From contig NXFV01001612.1 of NCBI GenBank assembly GCA_002803225.1, positions 1 to 60,746 of the forward strand: a stretch of 60,746 nt of DNA, given 5' to 3'. The notes under the pieces are model-generated. The model was not told the origin of the DNA and did no database searches. It was given only the letters and a program-made list of their open reading frames with translations. This document shows positions 21,817-32,999 of the stretch, one piece after another; the stretch's first letter is position 1, and every line of letters starts with the position of its first letter. A program made the translations under genes and the position numbers. Origin of the DNA: Gamarada debralockiae. Lineage: Eukaryota > Ascomycota > Leotiomycetes > Helotiales > Hyphodiscaceae.

Positions 21817-24800
21817 TCAAGTAGCCTGCCTCTCAGCTCTACTTCTCGTCTTCTTAAAACAAGCAAATTCACTCCGACTCCCCTCCCTCAGCTTCTTCAA
21901 CGTGCTCCTCATCTCCGGTAACTCAGTCTGCAGCCTCGTCCTCGCCTCGTTATCCGTCCCTTTATCCAGCTCCTGATATATCTGGCTCTGCATCTCGCTA
22001 GCTCTTTCCGTCGTATATTGGCTTAATGTCTGAGCAACAAACTCCACGTCAAGAGTTGCTTGCATGAGCGCAGATAGCGAGTAACGTTGGCGTTGCTTGA
22101 ATGCTTCGAGGAGTTCCCGGGACGTTTGTTCGAGGAGGTAGGACAGCACTTGTGCGGTAAGTGTCGAGGCTGTGGTTGAGACTTGCGTGTGGACGAGGAC
22201 GAGGGAGAGGAGGGCTTCGTAGACGTAGGGCCGGACTTCTTTCGGTTTCTCATTGGGTGCAGGTGCCCAGGCGGAGTCCGAGATGCCGTTGCGGATTATG
22301 GATTGCAAGGTCTGCACTGCGGGTCTAGTGTAAGATTGGAAGAGGCGGGCATCGATTTGGCCGAGGACGTCGCGGATGGTTTTTGCTTCGTCGGTGAGCT
22401 TTACTGAGAAGGCGTTCTCGAATTGTGTTGTTAGGTTGGGCACAATGTCTATGCGGAGAGCTTGGAGATTGCTTAGAGTTAGGAGCATGCGCACATTCTG
22501 TTGTCGTTAGTGAGATGTTTGTGGGGGAAGGAGGGGAAGAAAGCTTACTCTGTCGCTGGCGTTGACTGTCCCTGCGCCAATGTTTGTTGCGATTACCATT
22601 GCCACAGGACTTGTGAGCCCATCGGTGTCTGTCGTCCAATCGTCTTCCGCCTTCTTCACTGCCTTTTCGGCATTTTCGACCATGCCGCTCAAGGCCTTGT
22701 ATAACGTAGTGACGAATTGACTGCGGACCATCTGCAGGAGCTTCGCTGGTGGTGGAAAGACAACATCAACCGAGCTTGACTTTGCCATTGCCTCAGATAT
22801 GTATAGTATCTTCTGCATGCCGGTCAAGATGGAGCTCTCAAAGGCTCCGAAATAAGCAGGCATTCTGGTCAGATCACGCTTCTCTGGTGATCGTCTCCAG
22901 TCCTCGAGGACCTTGATATTTTCAGCATCTTTGTTCCATGCTGCACATATCGCAGTCACGCATCTCTCTCGAGCACCGCCAACAAGTCCCTTCAATCTTT
23001 CCAGTGCAGCACCATCTCCACTTCCGACAGGAGAAATAGCTGCCATCTCACTGGCGCCAGTTCCAACTAACACAAGTAACTTAGCCAGATAGTGGACTCC
23101 ACTGAGCGAATTCGACCATGGCGGCCAGAAGGCAAACTTCTCCCAAGCCTCTCCGCGTTTTGGCGAAGGAGGCGGCAGGTTGTTGGGATCAAAATTGAAT
23201 CGGGGATTTAGTGCACTGGGCGTCAATCCTCCCGCTCCCGAAGACTTTGGTGTCCGTGGAGTGGGTGGTAATGGCGAAAAGAGGGACGAGATGTCGTCAA
23301 TGGGCGGATCAGCGAAGAACGAAAACACGCTTTCCCGAATCATATCGACCAGCTCGATTATGCCATTCTGCAAATCGAGGATACCCTTATCTGAAAGTCT
23401 GTGGTGCTGCTTGGATTCTCCATTCAGCCCCACAGGTAGGGACTTTTGCGCTTTGCCGTCAACGAAACTCTTCACGGTTTGCCAATATTCCAAGACTTCA
23501 CCTAGAAGCCCCTGAGCCGAGAGCATGTTGGTCAAGAAGGTGACCATCTTTTCCCACAGCTCGATGACATCGGCAGAGTCTACTGAAGTGGGTTTGTCTT
23601 CCGCTGTTTGGCGACCGAGGGATCTTAAATGGGATGCCACCGCTTGAGGCGTTGGCTTTTCACCATTTGCCAATCGTCTACGCAATATCTCGATCTCGAC
23701 CTTTGAACGCTCTGACGTCGTCTGGATTCTTTTCCTGAGCGCATCAAAGCGGCTGAGTAGCCAAAACCAGATTGGATTATCCTCAACACCTAACTCAAGT
23801 AATATGCCGATGAGTTCCATATGCTGATCCTGTAGACTTCCAATTACTCCCTCCATTTTGGGAAGCCCTTGCGGTTCGGTCAATCTTTTCCAGATATCGC
23901 GCTTGAAGTCCACTACTTGTTCTTCGACATCATGCCACACACGAGCTGCCAGTAGGATTTGATGTATCTGAGCGTCTGTCGGAGGGTTAGACCCTAAACT
24001 TTCAGCGAGGTTCTTTGCATTGTCCGCAAAGCGTTTTGCCTTCCCATACTCTTCTACAACACTCTCGTAATCTTTCCGCTTGATACTTTCAGTGATGGCT
24101 CCGTTGACTTCATATATCTCTTTATATCGGTCAACGGTCGTATTCAGAACCTTTAGACTGTCTTCTTTTTCTCGACCTCCCAATGCGAGGCCCCAGACCT
24201 CTTCTGCTTTCGCTGAAACGTCCAGGAGCGGAGTCTTAATTCCCAGAACACCATATTCGCTCTCTTTTGTCAAGGCATTCTTTTTCTTGCCGTCTTGAAG
24301 AGACGAGACAGCCATAGAGGCTTGGTTGCCACTGCTAGTCCGGAAGCTATTTCTGCTGGCATGACGAGAATGTTGTCGGGCTCGGGGGGTTGGAGGAGTA
24401 GGATCTTCCCCTCGATATTTCATCTCCGTATATACATTGTCGATGGTGGACTTGGCTCGTACGAAACGCTCGAAATTGGACTCGACAAGTACCTTGAGAG
24501 ATTCGGATTTCTGGTCGATAGATTTTGAAAGAACATCTAGACCATAGAGTAGATCTTGTGTAGATGCGGTTGAATGAACTTGAGATAGGAATAGGGCGGG
24601 AGAGAAGGTCGTGGAGGAGAGGAGGAATCTGTTGCCTACACGATGTCAGCTACGTCTATAACTAATAGAAGAAATACCAACGTAATCGCGTATCGTCTGA
24701 TACCGGCAAACCCAGCTGCCGTAACATCCTCACAACACTATCCGTAGTTCCCAAGGGGTCGGGTTCATCCCTTTGTACCAAATTTTCCACTCCATCTCTC

Positions 24801-25015
24801 GTCTTCTGCGAACCTGGCACCAGACTCTTCCTGTCACTCGCTACTCTCTCCAACGCAGAATATCTGGACTTCGATCTCCTTATGCCAGTACGAGTGGGCT
24901 TCAATTCTTCTTCCTCATCCGAGAAATCGCTCAAATCCTTCTCCGCAGGCCATTCCACAGGATATGGGCTTGACAACTGGTAATGTTCCAGCACTGTCCT
25001 TTCGTAGTCTGTCAT
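21817..25015 (-). CDS. SEC5: Exocyst complex subunit Sec5
   Basis: Sec5 is a rod-like subunit of the exocyst, which tethers secretory vesicles to the plasma membrane at growing tips. Minus-strand exons are 25015-24682, 24635-22549 and 22497-21817 (3102 nt, 1033 aa, the usual size). The N-terminus has MTDYERTVLEHYQLSSPYP and an acidic/Ser-rich stretch. After a 46-nt intron with donor GTTGGT it reads DTRLRNRFLLSSTTFSPALF, the conserved start of the exocyst core. Helical segments through residues 150-950 include Sec5-typical DNVYTEMKYRGEDPTPP and SLSGVHYLAKLLVLVGTGA. The last intron has CTAAC before its acceptor. It is divergent from the IDH2 gene, 342 bp apart. There are no signs of damage. Confidence 0.93.
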
Positions 25016-25357
25016 TTTGGGTGATTTGGGTTTGCGAGTCTGCTCGATTCGTAGAGGTATATCAACGGTTGTGGTATTTGTGTCTCTTGAATTCCCTCAT
25101 ATTCTTCCCAGTATTCACATCTCACCGTCGGTCCAGTTGTAATTCGTAGGTTGTGATGTTTTGTCATGTCTCGAATAGTCTAAGCTCTTGACATCGGCAT
25201 TTGCCGGATTAAAGCTCCGCTGGTGCCAAGCAAGCCAGGATTGTTCCGCGCCTTCCTATCGCAAAACCTCTTCCAGCTTCACTCTTTTACTTTTCAACTC
25301 CACCACGAACTCGGATATTTTCCTGCATAAGTGTTTTGGTTAGCAAACTTGATCAAA
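25016..25357. promoter_or_regulatory. Divergent promoter, SEC5 / IDH2
   Basis: These 342 bp between two housekeeping start codons are expected to drive both genes. No specific factor site was recognised. Confidence 0.4.
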
Positions 25358-26822
25358 ATGCTGGCAGTTCGCTCTTTTGCTGCTCCAGCGCGGCGACAGT
25401 GCCTCCAAGGAGCTGCCCGCGCCTGGGCTCCCACCTCTGTTCAAGTAGGCCTCCTAGCTGCAGGATGCAGAGACAAGCTTCTATAGGATGTCTTATAGTT
25501 GCTAACTAGTTATTTGCTACAGGCTCGACGACACTACGCTACCGATTTCTCAGAGAAGGAGAAGGTTGCCAAATTCCACGGCCAGAAGGGTTCCGATGTA
25601 AGGCTTTTCCTCCAGTTTCGATAATGAAATTATGGGCCAGGAAATGGACGAATACGACAACAATGAGCTCAATTGGATTGGTGGAGCCAATATGCAAAGT
25701 TATGAGTGCTGACGTTACAAAGGGCCTCTACACAGTCAGTTTGATCGAGGGTGATGGTATCGGACCTGAAATTTCCCAATCCGTCAAGGACATCTTCGCG
25801 GCTGCTAAGGTACGAATACAAAGTCAATGGCTGGAAACAGTGCACTAATAGATTGAAAGGCACCTGTAAAGTGGGAACCAGTCGATGTTACCCCACAATT
25901 GATTGATGGCAAGACTTCCATCCCAGCAGAGACAATTGAGAGTATCAAGAGGAACAAAGTTGCGCTGAAGGGACCACTTGCTGTAAGCATATAGCTCTGC
26001 TTACTTGCAACAAATTCTGACCTGTTGTAGACACCAATTGGCAAAGGCCATGTCTCCCTCAACTTGACCCTCCGCCGCACATTCAACCTCTTCGCCAACG
26101 TCCGACCATGCCGCTCGATTGCTGGATACAAGACCCCCTACGACAACGTTGATACCGTCCTGATCCGAGAGAACACCGAAGGAGAATACTCTGGTATCGA
26201 GCACATTGTGGTTGACGGTGTTGTGCAAAGCATCAAGCTTATCACAAGAGAGGCCTCCGAACGTGTGCTCCGATTCGCATTCCAATATGCCGAGGATGTA
26301 GGAAGACTAAAGGTCCGTGCTGTGCACAAGGCTACGATCATGAAGATGAGTGATGGTCTTTTCCTGGGAACCGCCGAGCGAGTCTCCAAGGACTTCCCAA
26401 GCGTTGAGTTCGATGCCGAACTTCTCGACAACACTTGCTTGAAGATTGTTACCGACCCCACACCATACAACGACAAGGTCTTGGTCATGCCCAATCTTTA
26501 CGGTGATATTCTCTCGGATATGTGCGCTGGTCTTATTGGCGGTCTTGGTCTCACTCCTTCCGGTAACATTGGAGACGAATGCTCTATCTTCGAGGCTGTC
26601 CATGGATCCGCACCAGATATTGCTGGCAAGTCTCTTGCCAATCCTACCGCTCTCCTTCTCAGCTCCATCATGATGTTGAGACATATGGGACTGAACGATC
26701 ACGCCCAAAAAATCGAGACGGCTATCTTTGATACCCTGGCGGAAGGAAAGACGTTGACTGGTGATTTGGGTGGAAAGTCGAAGACACACGAGTATGCTGG
26801 AGCCATTATCAAGCGTTTGTAG
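25358..26822 (+). CDS. IDH2: NAD-dependent isocitrate dehydrogenase subunit 2, mitochondrial
   Basis: This is the catalytic subunit of mitochondrial NAD-isocitrate dehydrogenase, which makes 2-oxoglutarate from isocitrate in the citric acid cycle. Exons are 25358-25444, 25523-25597, 25723-25809, 25860-25982 and 26031-26822 (1164 nt, 387 aa); introns all fall between codons. The N-terminal ~30 residues are rich in Arg/Ala without acids, fitting a mitochondrial targeting peptide. Family motifs seen are [26 protein letters not shown], the dinucleotide/isocitrate segment [11 protein letters not shown], and the signature [19 protein letters not shown]. The length matches yeast Idh2. It is a housekeeping gene without anomalies. 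Confidence 0.95.
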
Positions 26823-27349
26823 ATATACCGTTGTAGACTGTAACATTGAACACATTGCAAAGTCGAGTTTCTGAGTGAACTGTGCTCTTTGTGAAGAGGG
26901 AAGCCGCCTCAACTGCTCTCAGCTGCTACTCTCCCCGGCATCGTAAATTACCAGGACTTCGGCTTTCTATTGAGGCTCAATTACATATACTTCCTTACAC
27001 TGTTCCCATCTTGAATATGTAAAACTAAAATGCTGCTAGAGACTTATCGAGAAAAAAGCTTTCACACGTGATCATGACGCAAAAGGACCCTTGTCCGCCT
27101 CGGTACACGTGCACAACGCATTCGACAAAACATCTCCTACAACCCTAAATGAATACCAAGAGACCGTTTCTTTAAACCCGTCCAACACTGCATACACTTA
27201 CGCGATCTACCTGCCCTTCTCGATGTCGACCGAAATTGAAATTTGTTTTCCTCCTCTTTTTAGGCCTGCTTGAGCCAATCGGCACTCCATCTTCCCAACC
27301 ATCACTATTAGATCCATCAACCCCACAATATCTGTGAACGGCAGCAAGG
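26823..27349. other. Gene-free interval
   Basis: This is the IDH2 3' flank and the promoter of the histidine phosphatase gene. CACGTG boxes occur at about 27066 and 27105. No gene is seen. Confidence 0.5.
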
Positions 27350-29071
27350 ATGGGAGCCCGAATGATACGAGCCGTCATGGGCGGCAAAGCAGCCGAACGC
27401 GAACGAGAGGAAGAAGAGAATGGGGAGGGTCAAAGGTATAAGTATGAGCCGGTGCCCAGTAATCATCATGAGGCGGATTTGAATGATGCTGAGGAAAGCG
27501 ATCCTGAGCTTGAGTTGGACATTGAGAGAGATACGTTTCAGAGGAAACATTCGAATCTTGAAGCCCATTTGAGGTCTTTTCGGAAGAGTAATAGAGGAAG
27601 GTTTATCATTATGGCTTTTGGGGTTGTTGGTATGCTGCTTTTCTTGTATTGGGCCGTGATGTAAGTCTTCTTGGGAATACACAACCCCTTCGATTCGTTC
27701 CGTCACTTCACTGACATCCCTTGTAGTCTCGACGGACACCCAGCACCACAGTCATGTGACACAGTCCGAGACGGCTACACGTGCTCCCCATCCATCTCTC
27801 ATTTCTGGGGCCAATACTCCCCTTACTTCTCGGTTCCCTCAAATATCTCCGCAGACATACCTCCTCAATGTCAAATCACCTTCGTCCAAATCCTCTCTCG
27901 CCATGGAGCCCGTGACCCCACCTCTTCCAAGACCACCAAGTACAACGCCACCATCGAGGCCATCCACTCGTCTGTCACTTCCTATGGTAAGGGCTACGAA
28001 TTCATCAAGGACTATGAGTACACGCTCGGAGCCGATCAGCTCTCCATATTCGGTCAGCAGCAAATGATCAACTCCGGCCGCAAGTTCTATGATCGTTATC
28101 AAGCATTGACCCAAAGGATGACGCCCTTCGTGCGCTCCTCAGGCCAAGATCGAGTTGTGGAATCCGCTCAGAACTGGACGCAAGGCTTCCACAATGCTCG
28201 CAAAGACGACATGCCCACAGACTCAGACCCCACGTACCCCTATCCCATCGTGGTTATCAGCGAAGACGATGGTTCAAATAACACACTCAACCACGGCCTC
28301 TGCACATCTTTCGAGGACGGTTTCGATTCCACCATCTCAGACAGCGCTCAAGGTACTTGGGCTTCTATCTTCACTCCCTCCATCACTGCGAGACTCAACA
28401 AGAACTTGCCAGGCGCAAACTTGACCATGGATGAGACGATCTATATGATGGATCTGTGTCCGTTCAATACCGTGGCTAATGAACTTGGGGAGATCAGCCA
28501 GTTTTGTGGGCTCTTTACGCAGGATGAATGGAAGAGTTATGACTACTACCAGTCCCTTGGGAAATACTACGGCTACGGCTGGGGTAACCCATTGGGTGCC
28601 ACGCAAGGTGTTGGCTTCACGAATGAGTTGATCGCTCGCCTGACACATACACCCGTTCATGACGATACCTCCACGAACCACACTTTGGACTCCAACCCCC
28701 TCACATTCCCCCTCGCAAAGAATATCTCTCTCTACGCAGACTTCAGTCATGACAACGACCTAACAGGCATTTTCTCCGCCCTAGGCCTCTACAACGAAAC
28801 CAGACCCCTACTCAATACTACCCGTGAAACCATCCAGGAGACAGCTGGGTATTCAGCCTCTTGGACGGTGGCCTTTGCAGCCAGAGCGTACTTTGAGAAG
28901 ATGGCTTGCGTGGGAGAGGAGGAGGAGTTGGTTAGAGTTATCATCAATGACCGCGTGATACCGTTGGAGAGCTGTGGTGCGGATAAGCTTGGGCGGTGCG
29001 GGTTGAGTGCTTTTGTGGATAGCTTGAGCTTTGCTAGAGAAGGGGGAGATTGGGATCAGTGTTTTGTTTAA
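27350..29071 (+). CDS. Membrane-anchored histidine acid phosphatase (phytase-like)
   Basis: This is a histidine acid phosphatase of the phytase group, which releases phosphate from organic esters through a phospho-His intermediate. Exons are 27350-27660 and 27727-29071 (1656 nt, 551 aa). The active-site motif RHGARDP sits at residues 162-168 and the proton-donor motif SHDND near residue 397. Many N-glycosylation sequons and paired Cys fit the secretory pathway. Instead of a cleavable signal it has an ~84-residue charged cytosolic head and one membrane span (about 85-104, FIIMAFGVVGMLLFLYWAVM). It is therefore a type II membrane protein with the catalytic domain outside, unlike secreted phytases. 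The intron splits the membrane span from the catalytic domain. The natural substrate is unknown. Confidence 0.88.
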
Positions 29072-29951
29072 TACCTCTTTGGATTGAATAGAAATAGAAA
29101 TAATTGAAGTTTAATGAATTGACAAGCAAGGGAAGGTGGAACTGAAAGATGTGTTATGTAGTGAATCACGATGGTGGAGGATTCACTTGAACTTCGAACA
29201 GATCGCTAAATCAGGGCCGGGAGGTATCTATAAAGGGATGGACAACTCTTGAGCTCTTGAGAATGCTAGACACCATAACAGGTGGACAGAGCTATATTCT
29301 TCAGAACATCGCAAAGTTATGCCAAATTGGGGTTTTGCCTGCCTCAAAAACTCCTCGTGGTCCCCACGTAGTATCTGATTAGGGAGCTTTCGAACTGTCT
29401 CAATGTCTCAATCAATGTGACCTCAAAGTCTATGTCATAGCTAATTTCAGTGCGTTAGCCTACAGATTTGAAGCTCGACTTACAGGAACAGGGCCCGGGG
29501 GCAGCTCCCAGAGTGAAGTGGGCTAGAGTCTAGGGGGCGGATAACTGGGCTGATGTTGATTGAGAGCTCATCATGACCCAATTCTGGAATGAGTTCTTCA
29601 CGTTGGATTCAAAGTTTTCGATGGCATATAATTGGTTTCTGCTGTGGCTTCAGGCACTTAATGCAGATGCACAATTACGTCGCTCGTCTTATATTGAGCT
29701 GCGTTCTGGAGAAGCGAGATGGTGAGAGTCTTGAAAATCTTGACACGTATTTGACGGCACTTGGTGAGCATAAAATACATAACTGCTCAAGACCGACGCC
29801 TCCATATTCATTATTACCCAAAAGAAATGACGTCCCAACCCCACTCCCAAAATGGTATACGCCGTGCATCTAGTCGTCTAATGGTCCCAGCCGCAATTGA
29901 CAGATATACAGGATGCATAGGGTACTCCTTCGTACCCTACTCCTTAGTTAC
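29072..29951. other. Gene-free interval between convergent genes
   Basis: These 880 bp hold the 3' flanks of the phosphatase and Rot1 genes. Only short unsupported open frames are present. Confidence 0.5.
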
Positions 29952-30931
29952 TTACAGCAAGTACGCAGCGCCTCCAAAAATTGTCATCCCAATCCCCGTC
30001 CACCAAAGCATATTCAGATCAATACGATGTAGCAAGCTCTCAGGCATCCCACCGTCTCGTTTGATGTGCTTGGCATCCTTGTTCAAGGGAAAGGTAAGGA
30101 GATCTTCCAGGCTTCTCTTGGACTTGGCTTTTGCCGTGGCAGAAGCGGCAGCGGTGGCTGTGGCAGTCGGGTTCAAGGTGACAGTTGGCAGCATTTGTGG
30201 TGGGCTGTAGGCTAGGAACATGGGATTCATTGGGGAGCCGTCGAATCTGTAGAGGTCGAGGCGGGTGAGCTTGGTGTAAGGGTCTGTGTAGACTTGCCAT
30301 TTCTGTTTCTATCAGCAACCGGTCCAGGAATATGGGGACTGGAACGGGGGAAGAAGGCATTACGCACCGTGAAAGTCTCGGACTGGTTGTATCTCGTGTA
30401 TGTCGCGGTGTTTCCTGCACAAGGATCGGATTGCAGTTGTCGACCATCAACTTCGAACGGGGATAGACTCAGCGATAGATCGGAGTTCATGACGACGGTG
30501 CCGTGCTGGAATTGCATGATAGCCTGAGGGCATGCGGGGTTCGCGGCTGCATGTCCATCAGTATGTTCTCATGCCAAAATCTCTTCTCTCCTGCTGGACG
30601 TACGATTTGAAACCGCTCTGTAGTACGCCTCCTCATAAAATCCATCCCCCGTGAACGAATACGATATCCCGGTATGACTAGGCTCGATAAACGAATCGTT
30701 GACCGGATTGTAGAAGCCCTATACACCACAATCAGTATCCATATCCCTCAAAAATCGTGGTTGCCAACAAGAATTGGAACTGTTCCAAGAATAGTAACAT
30801 ACTGGACCTGTCAACACTTTCGCGGATTTCGTCGACCATGTTCCGACGAGTTGGGAGTCTATTGCGGCATTTGCGGAGGTAATGAAGTATGCGCCTGCGA
30901 GTAGTAACGACTGTAGGGTTCGGGAGGCCAT
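29952..30931 (-). CDS. ROT1: Rot1, ER membrane chaperone for cell-wall protein folding
   Basis: Rot1 is an essential ER protein that helps fold glycoproteins needed for beta-1,6-glucan and cell-wall synthesis. Minus-strand exons are 30931-30803, 30718-30604, 30546-30368 and 30302-29952 (774 nt, 257 aa, the family size). The ATG at 30931 gives a signal peptide (about 1-21, ending SANA) followed by [20 protein letters not shown], the conserved Rot1 start. Further family segments are [28 protein letters not shown] and [18 protein letters not shown]. The C-terminus has a membrane anchor ([18 protein letters not shown]). It is divergent from the folate enzyme gene, 354 bp apart. Confidence 0.92.
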
Positions 30932-31285
30932 TGTTGTGTGTTGTTGAAAAGAGCGTTCGTATTCCAGGAGTTGGAGTTGGAGATGCAAGATTTAGGGATG
31001 ATGGTAGCGGCGGTTTGCTAGCGCCTCAGCCACACTTGACGCCACCTCAAAGTTTGGTGACATAGGGAAAGCGAGATGGGGAATGTCGGGAATGGAATTG
31101 ATCTCTCTTGGTGCCGGGGGATTTCAAGTTGAATTGTTCGACCAAAACACTGCGAACTTCTTCAATCTTCCAATTCAAGGCAACTATCCAATCACCATGA
31201 TCGCACGAGGTTAAAAGCTCCAACGTCTTGTGACCACGGAGACTGGACAGGAGAAGAACTAGATATGGAAGACAAACAAGAAACC
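30932..31285. promoter_or_regulatory. Divergent promoter, ROT1 / FAU1
   Basis: These 354 bp between divergent start codons hold no recognised factor site. Confidence 0.4.
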
Positions 31286-32071
31286 ATGGCTTCGTCTGCT
31301 GCATTAAAAGCTGCGAAGAAGGAACTTCGAAGCTTGATGAAACAAAGACTGTTGGTCATATCAAAAGAATCCATTGACACACAAAGTAACCTTATTCCGT
31401 TCTCTGCAAACTTACCCACCTAACATGCCTCAGGTTCTGCTGTCTTCAATAGCGTCACAGGTTTCAAGCCATATCAAGAGGCAAAGAGAATTGGCATCTA
31501 CCTTTCCATGCCAACTGGTGAACTTCAAACAGATGCCACAGTCCGCCATGCTCTTGGCTCTGGGAAGCGAGTCTTCGTACCCTACCTTTTCAAGCCTTCA
31601 AATCCACCGCCAGACACTCCCAAATCAGTGATGGATATGGTTGATCTACGCAGCCTCTCGGATTACGATTCCTTGAAAAGAGACAACTGGGGAATACCTA
31701 CGATAGGAGCAGACACGGTGGAGGAAAGAGAGCACGTGCTCAGTAAGGGAAGCCAGCCGCTAGACATGATTCTGATGCCTGGTGTTGCTTTCGATATCGG
31801 TCCGGAGAACGGTTTCATAAGGAGACTCGGCCATGGAAAGGGGTTTTATGACTATTTCCTTCACAGATACACACAATATCATGGAGCACAGGAGAAGAAG
31901 ACCGGTGGGGGTCCAGAAACAGATGCATTGCTATACGGTCTCGCTCTTGAGGAGCAGTTTCTGGAAGCTGATGCTGAACCTTCAGTACCAGTCGGAGAGT
32001 ACGACCACCCTCTGCATGGCTTGTTCGTGGGGAACGGCAAGATTGTAGAAGGTCCTGTATCCTGGGAATAG
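31286..32071 (+). CDS. FAU1: 5-formyltetrahydrofolate cyclo-ligase
   Basis: This enzyme converts 5-formyl-THF to 5,10-methenyl-THF with ATP, returning folate to one-carbon metabolism. Exons are 31286-31385 and 31434-32071 (738 nt, 245 aa). Family motifs are KKELRSLMKQRL near the N-terminus, RIGIYLSMPTGELQT, and the C-terminal ATP/folate motif LGHGKGFYDYFL. The ATG at 31286 has the strong context aaaccATGGC; an in-frame ATG seven codons upstream (31265) is possible. The intron splits an AGT codon and carries CTAAC before its acceptor. It is convergent with the SmE gene, 146 bp apart. Confidence 0.92.
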
Positions 32072-32217
32072 AATGGTATTTAAGGAGTCGAAAACGTAGC
32101 AGAGCATCCAACCTGATGACCAGCGAGAACTTCTTCAGTATTTCCGTCCCAATCTCATGATGCTTTTCGTGCTTTGTAGACCACAACCCAAATGCAAATA
32201 ACGCCTTCTGATACCCT

Positions 32218-32613
32218 CTATCCGTTCAAGCTCTGAATCAACGAAACATTGTCTCCCTTCAACAGTATTTGACCTATAACGAGATTAGCTTCCTTGTCCT
32301 TATAAAGTCGAGTTGTAAATCCTCACCTAATTGCCTCCGGCTCTCCTCAGTCGTCTTCGTAGCTTGCTTCACCTCCACCGCATCGTCGATAACGAGGTTC
32401 ATGAATTCGTCGAAACCCTAAATCGCATTGTCAGCACACTACCACCAAGTTGCAAGAATACAAATGACTGACCCTAATTCTGCCCTCGATTCTGATAGCC
32501 AGCTGCTCGTAAAGCCAGATCTGAACGGTGGAGTGTTGCTGCAAGAGCTTGAAAATGAAATTGATGGGTGGTAGCAGGACCTTGCGCCCACCTCCTCCAC
32601 CGCCTCTGTTCAT
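32218..32613 (-). CDS. Small nuclear ribonucleoprotein SmE
   Basis: SmE is a subunit of the heptameric Sm ring that binds spliceosomal U snRNAs. Minus-strand exons are 32613-32473, 32417-32327 and 32273-32218 (288 nt, 95 aa, the expected size). The N-terminal Gly-rich stretch is followed by Sm1-fold motifs INFIFKLLQQHSTVQIWLYE and IRIEGRIRGFDEFMNLVIDD; Sm2 is LLKGDNVSLIQSL. Introns of 55 and 53 nt are typical. The divergent gene, 386 bp away, is an importin. Confidence 0.95.
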
Positions 32614-32999
32614 CTTGCGGGATTTGGATGTGGTCGAGAACTGAAGAAAAGTTCGGATAGTAGTTCAGGAGACTTCGCGTTCGATATCGTCGTTCTAGAC
32701 GTGTTTTGGAATCCACACAACTTCTTAAGCTTCCGTGGTGCAGCCTTGTGAGAAAAGGACACTAAAAATTTCTAGATAGCCGCGACCGACAGCGGCTTCC
32801 TCATGCGATTCAATTGTTTGCCCCCCAAATAATTCACCACAGCCCCATACTCTCCAACCCAAACCTCTACCTTCTTTTTCTTCAAATAACGACCTCAAAA
32901 AATAATCAGAAAGCTATCGGGAATCCCATCGCAGCTCGTACATGCCTTTCCCACCTGTCTAATCCCTTGTCAACCTAACCTTCTGCCCCTCCATCCCCA
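32614..32999. promoter_or_regulatory. Divergent promoter, SmE / MTR10
   Basis: These 386 bp are C/T-rich before the importin start. No recognised site. Confidence 0.4.
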
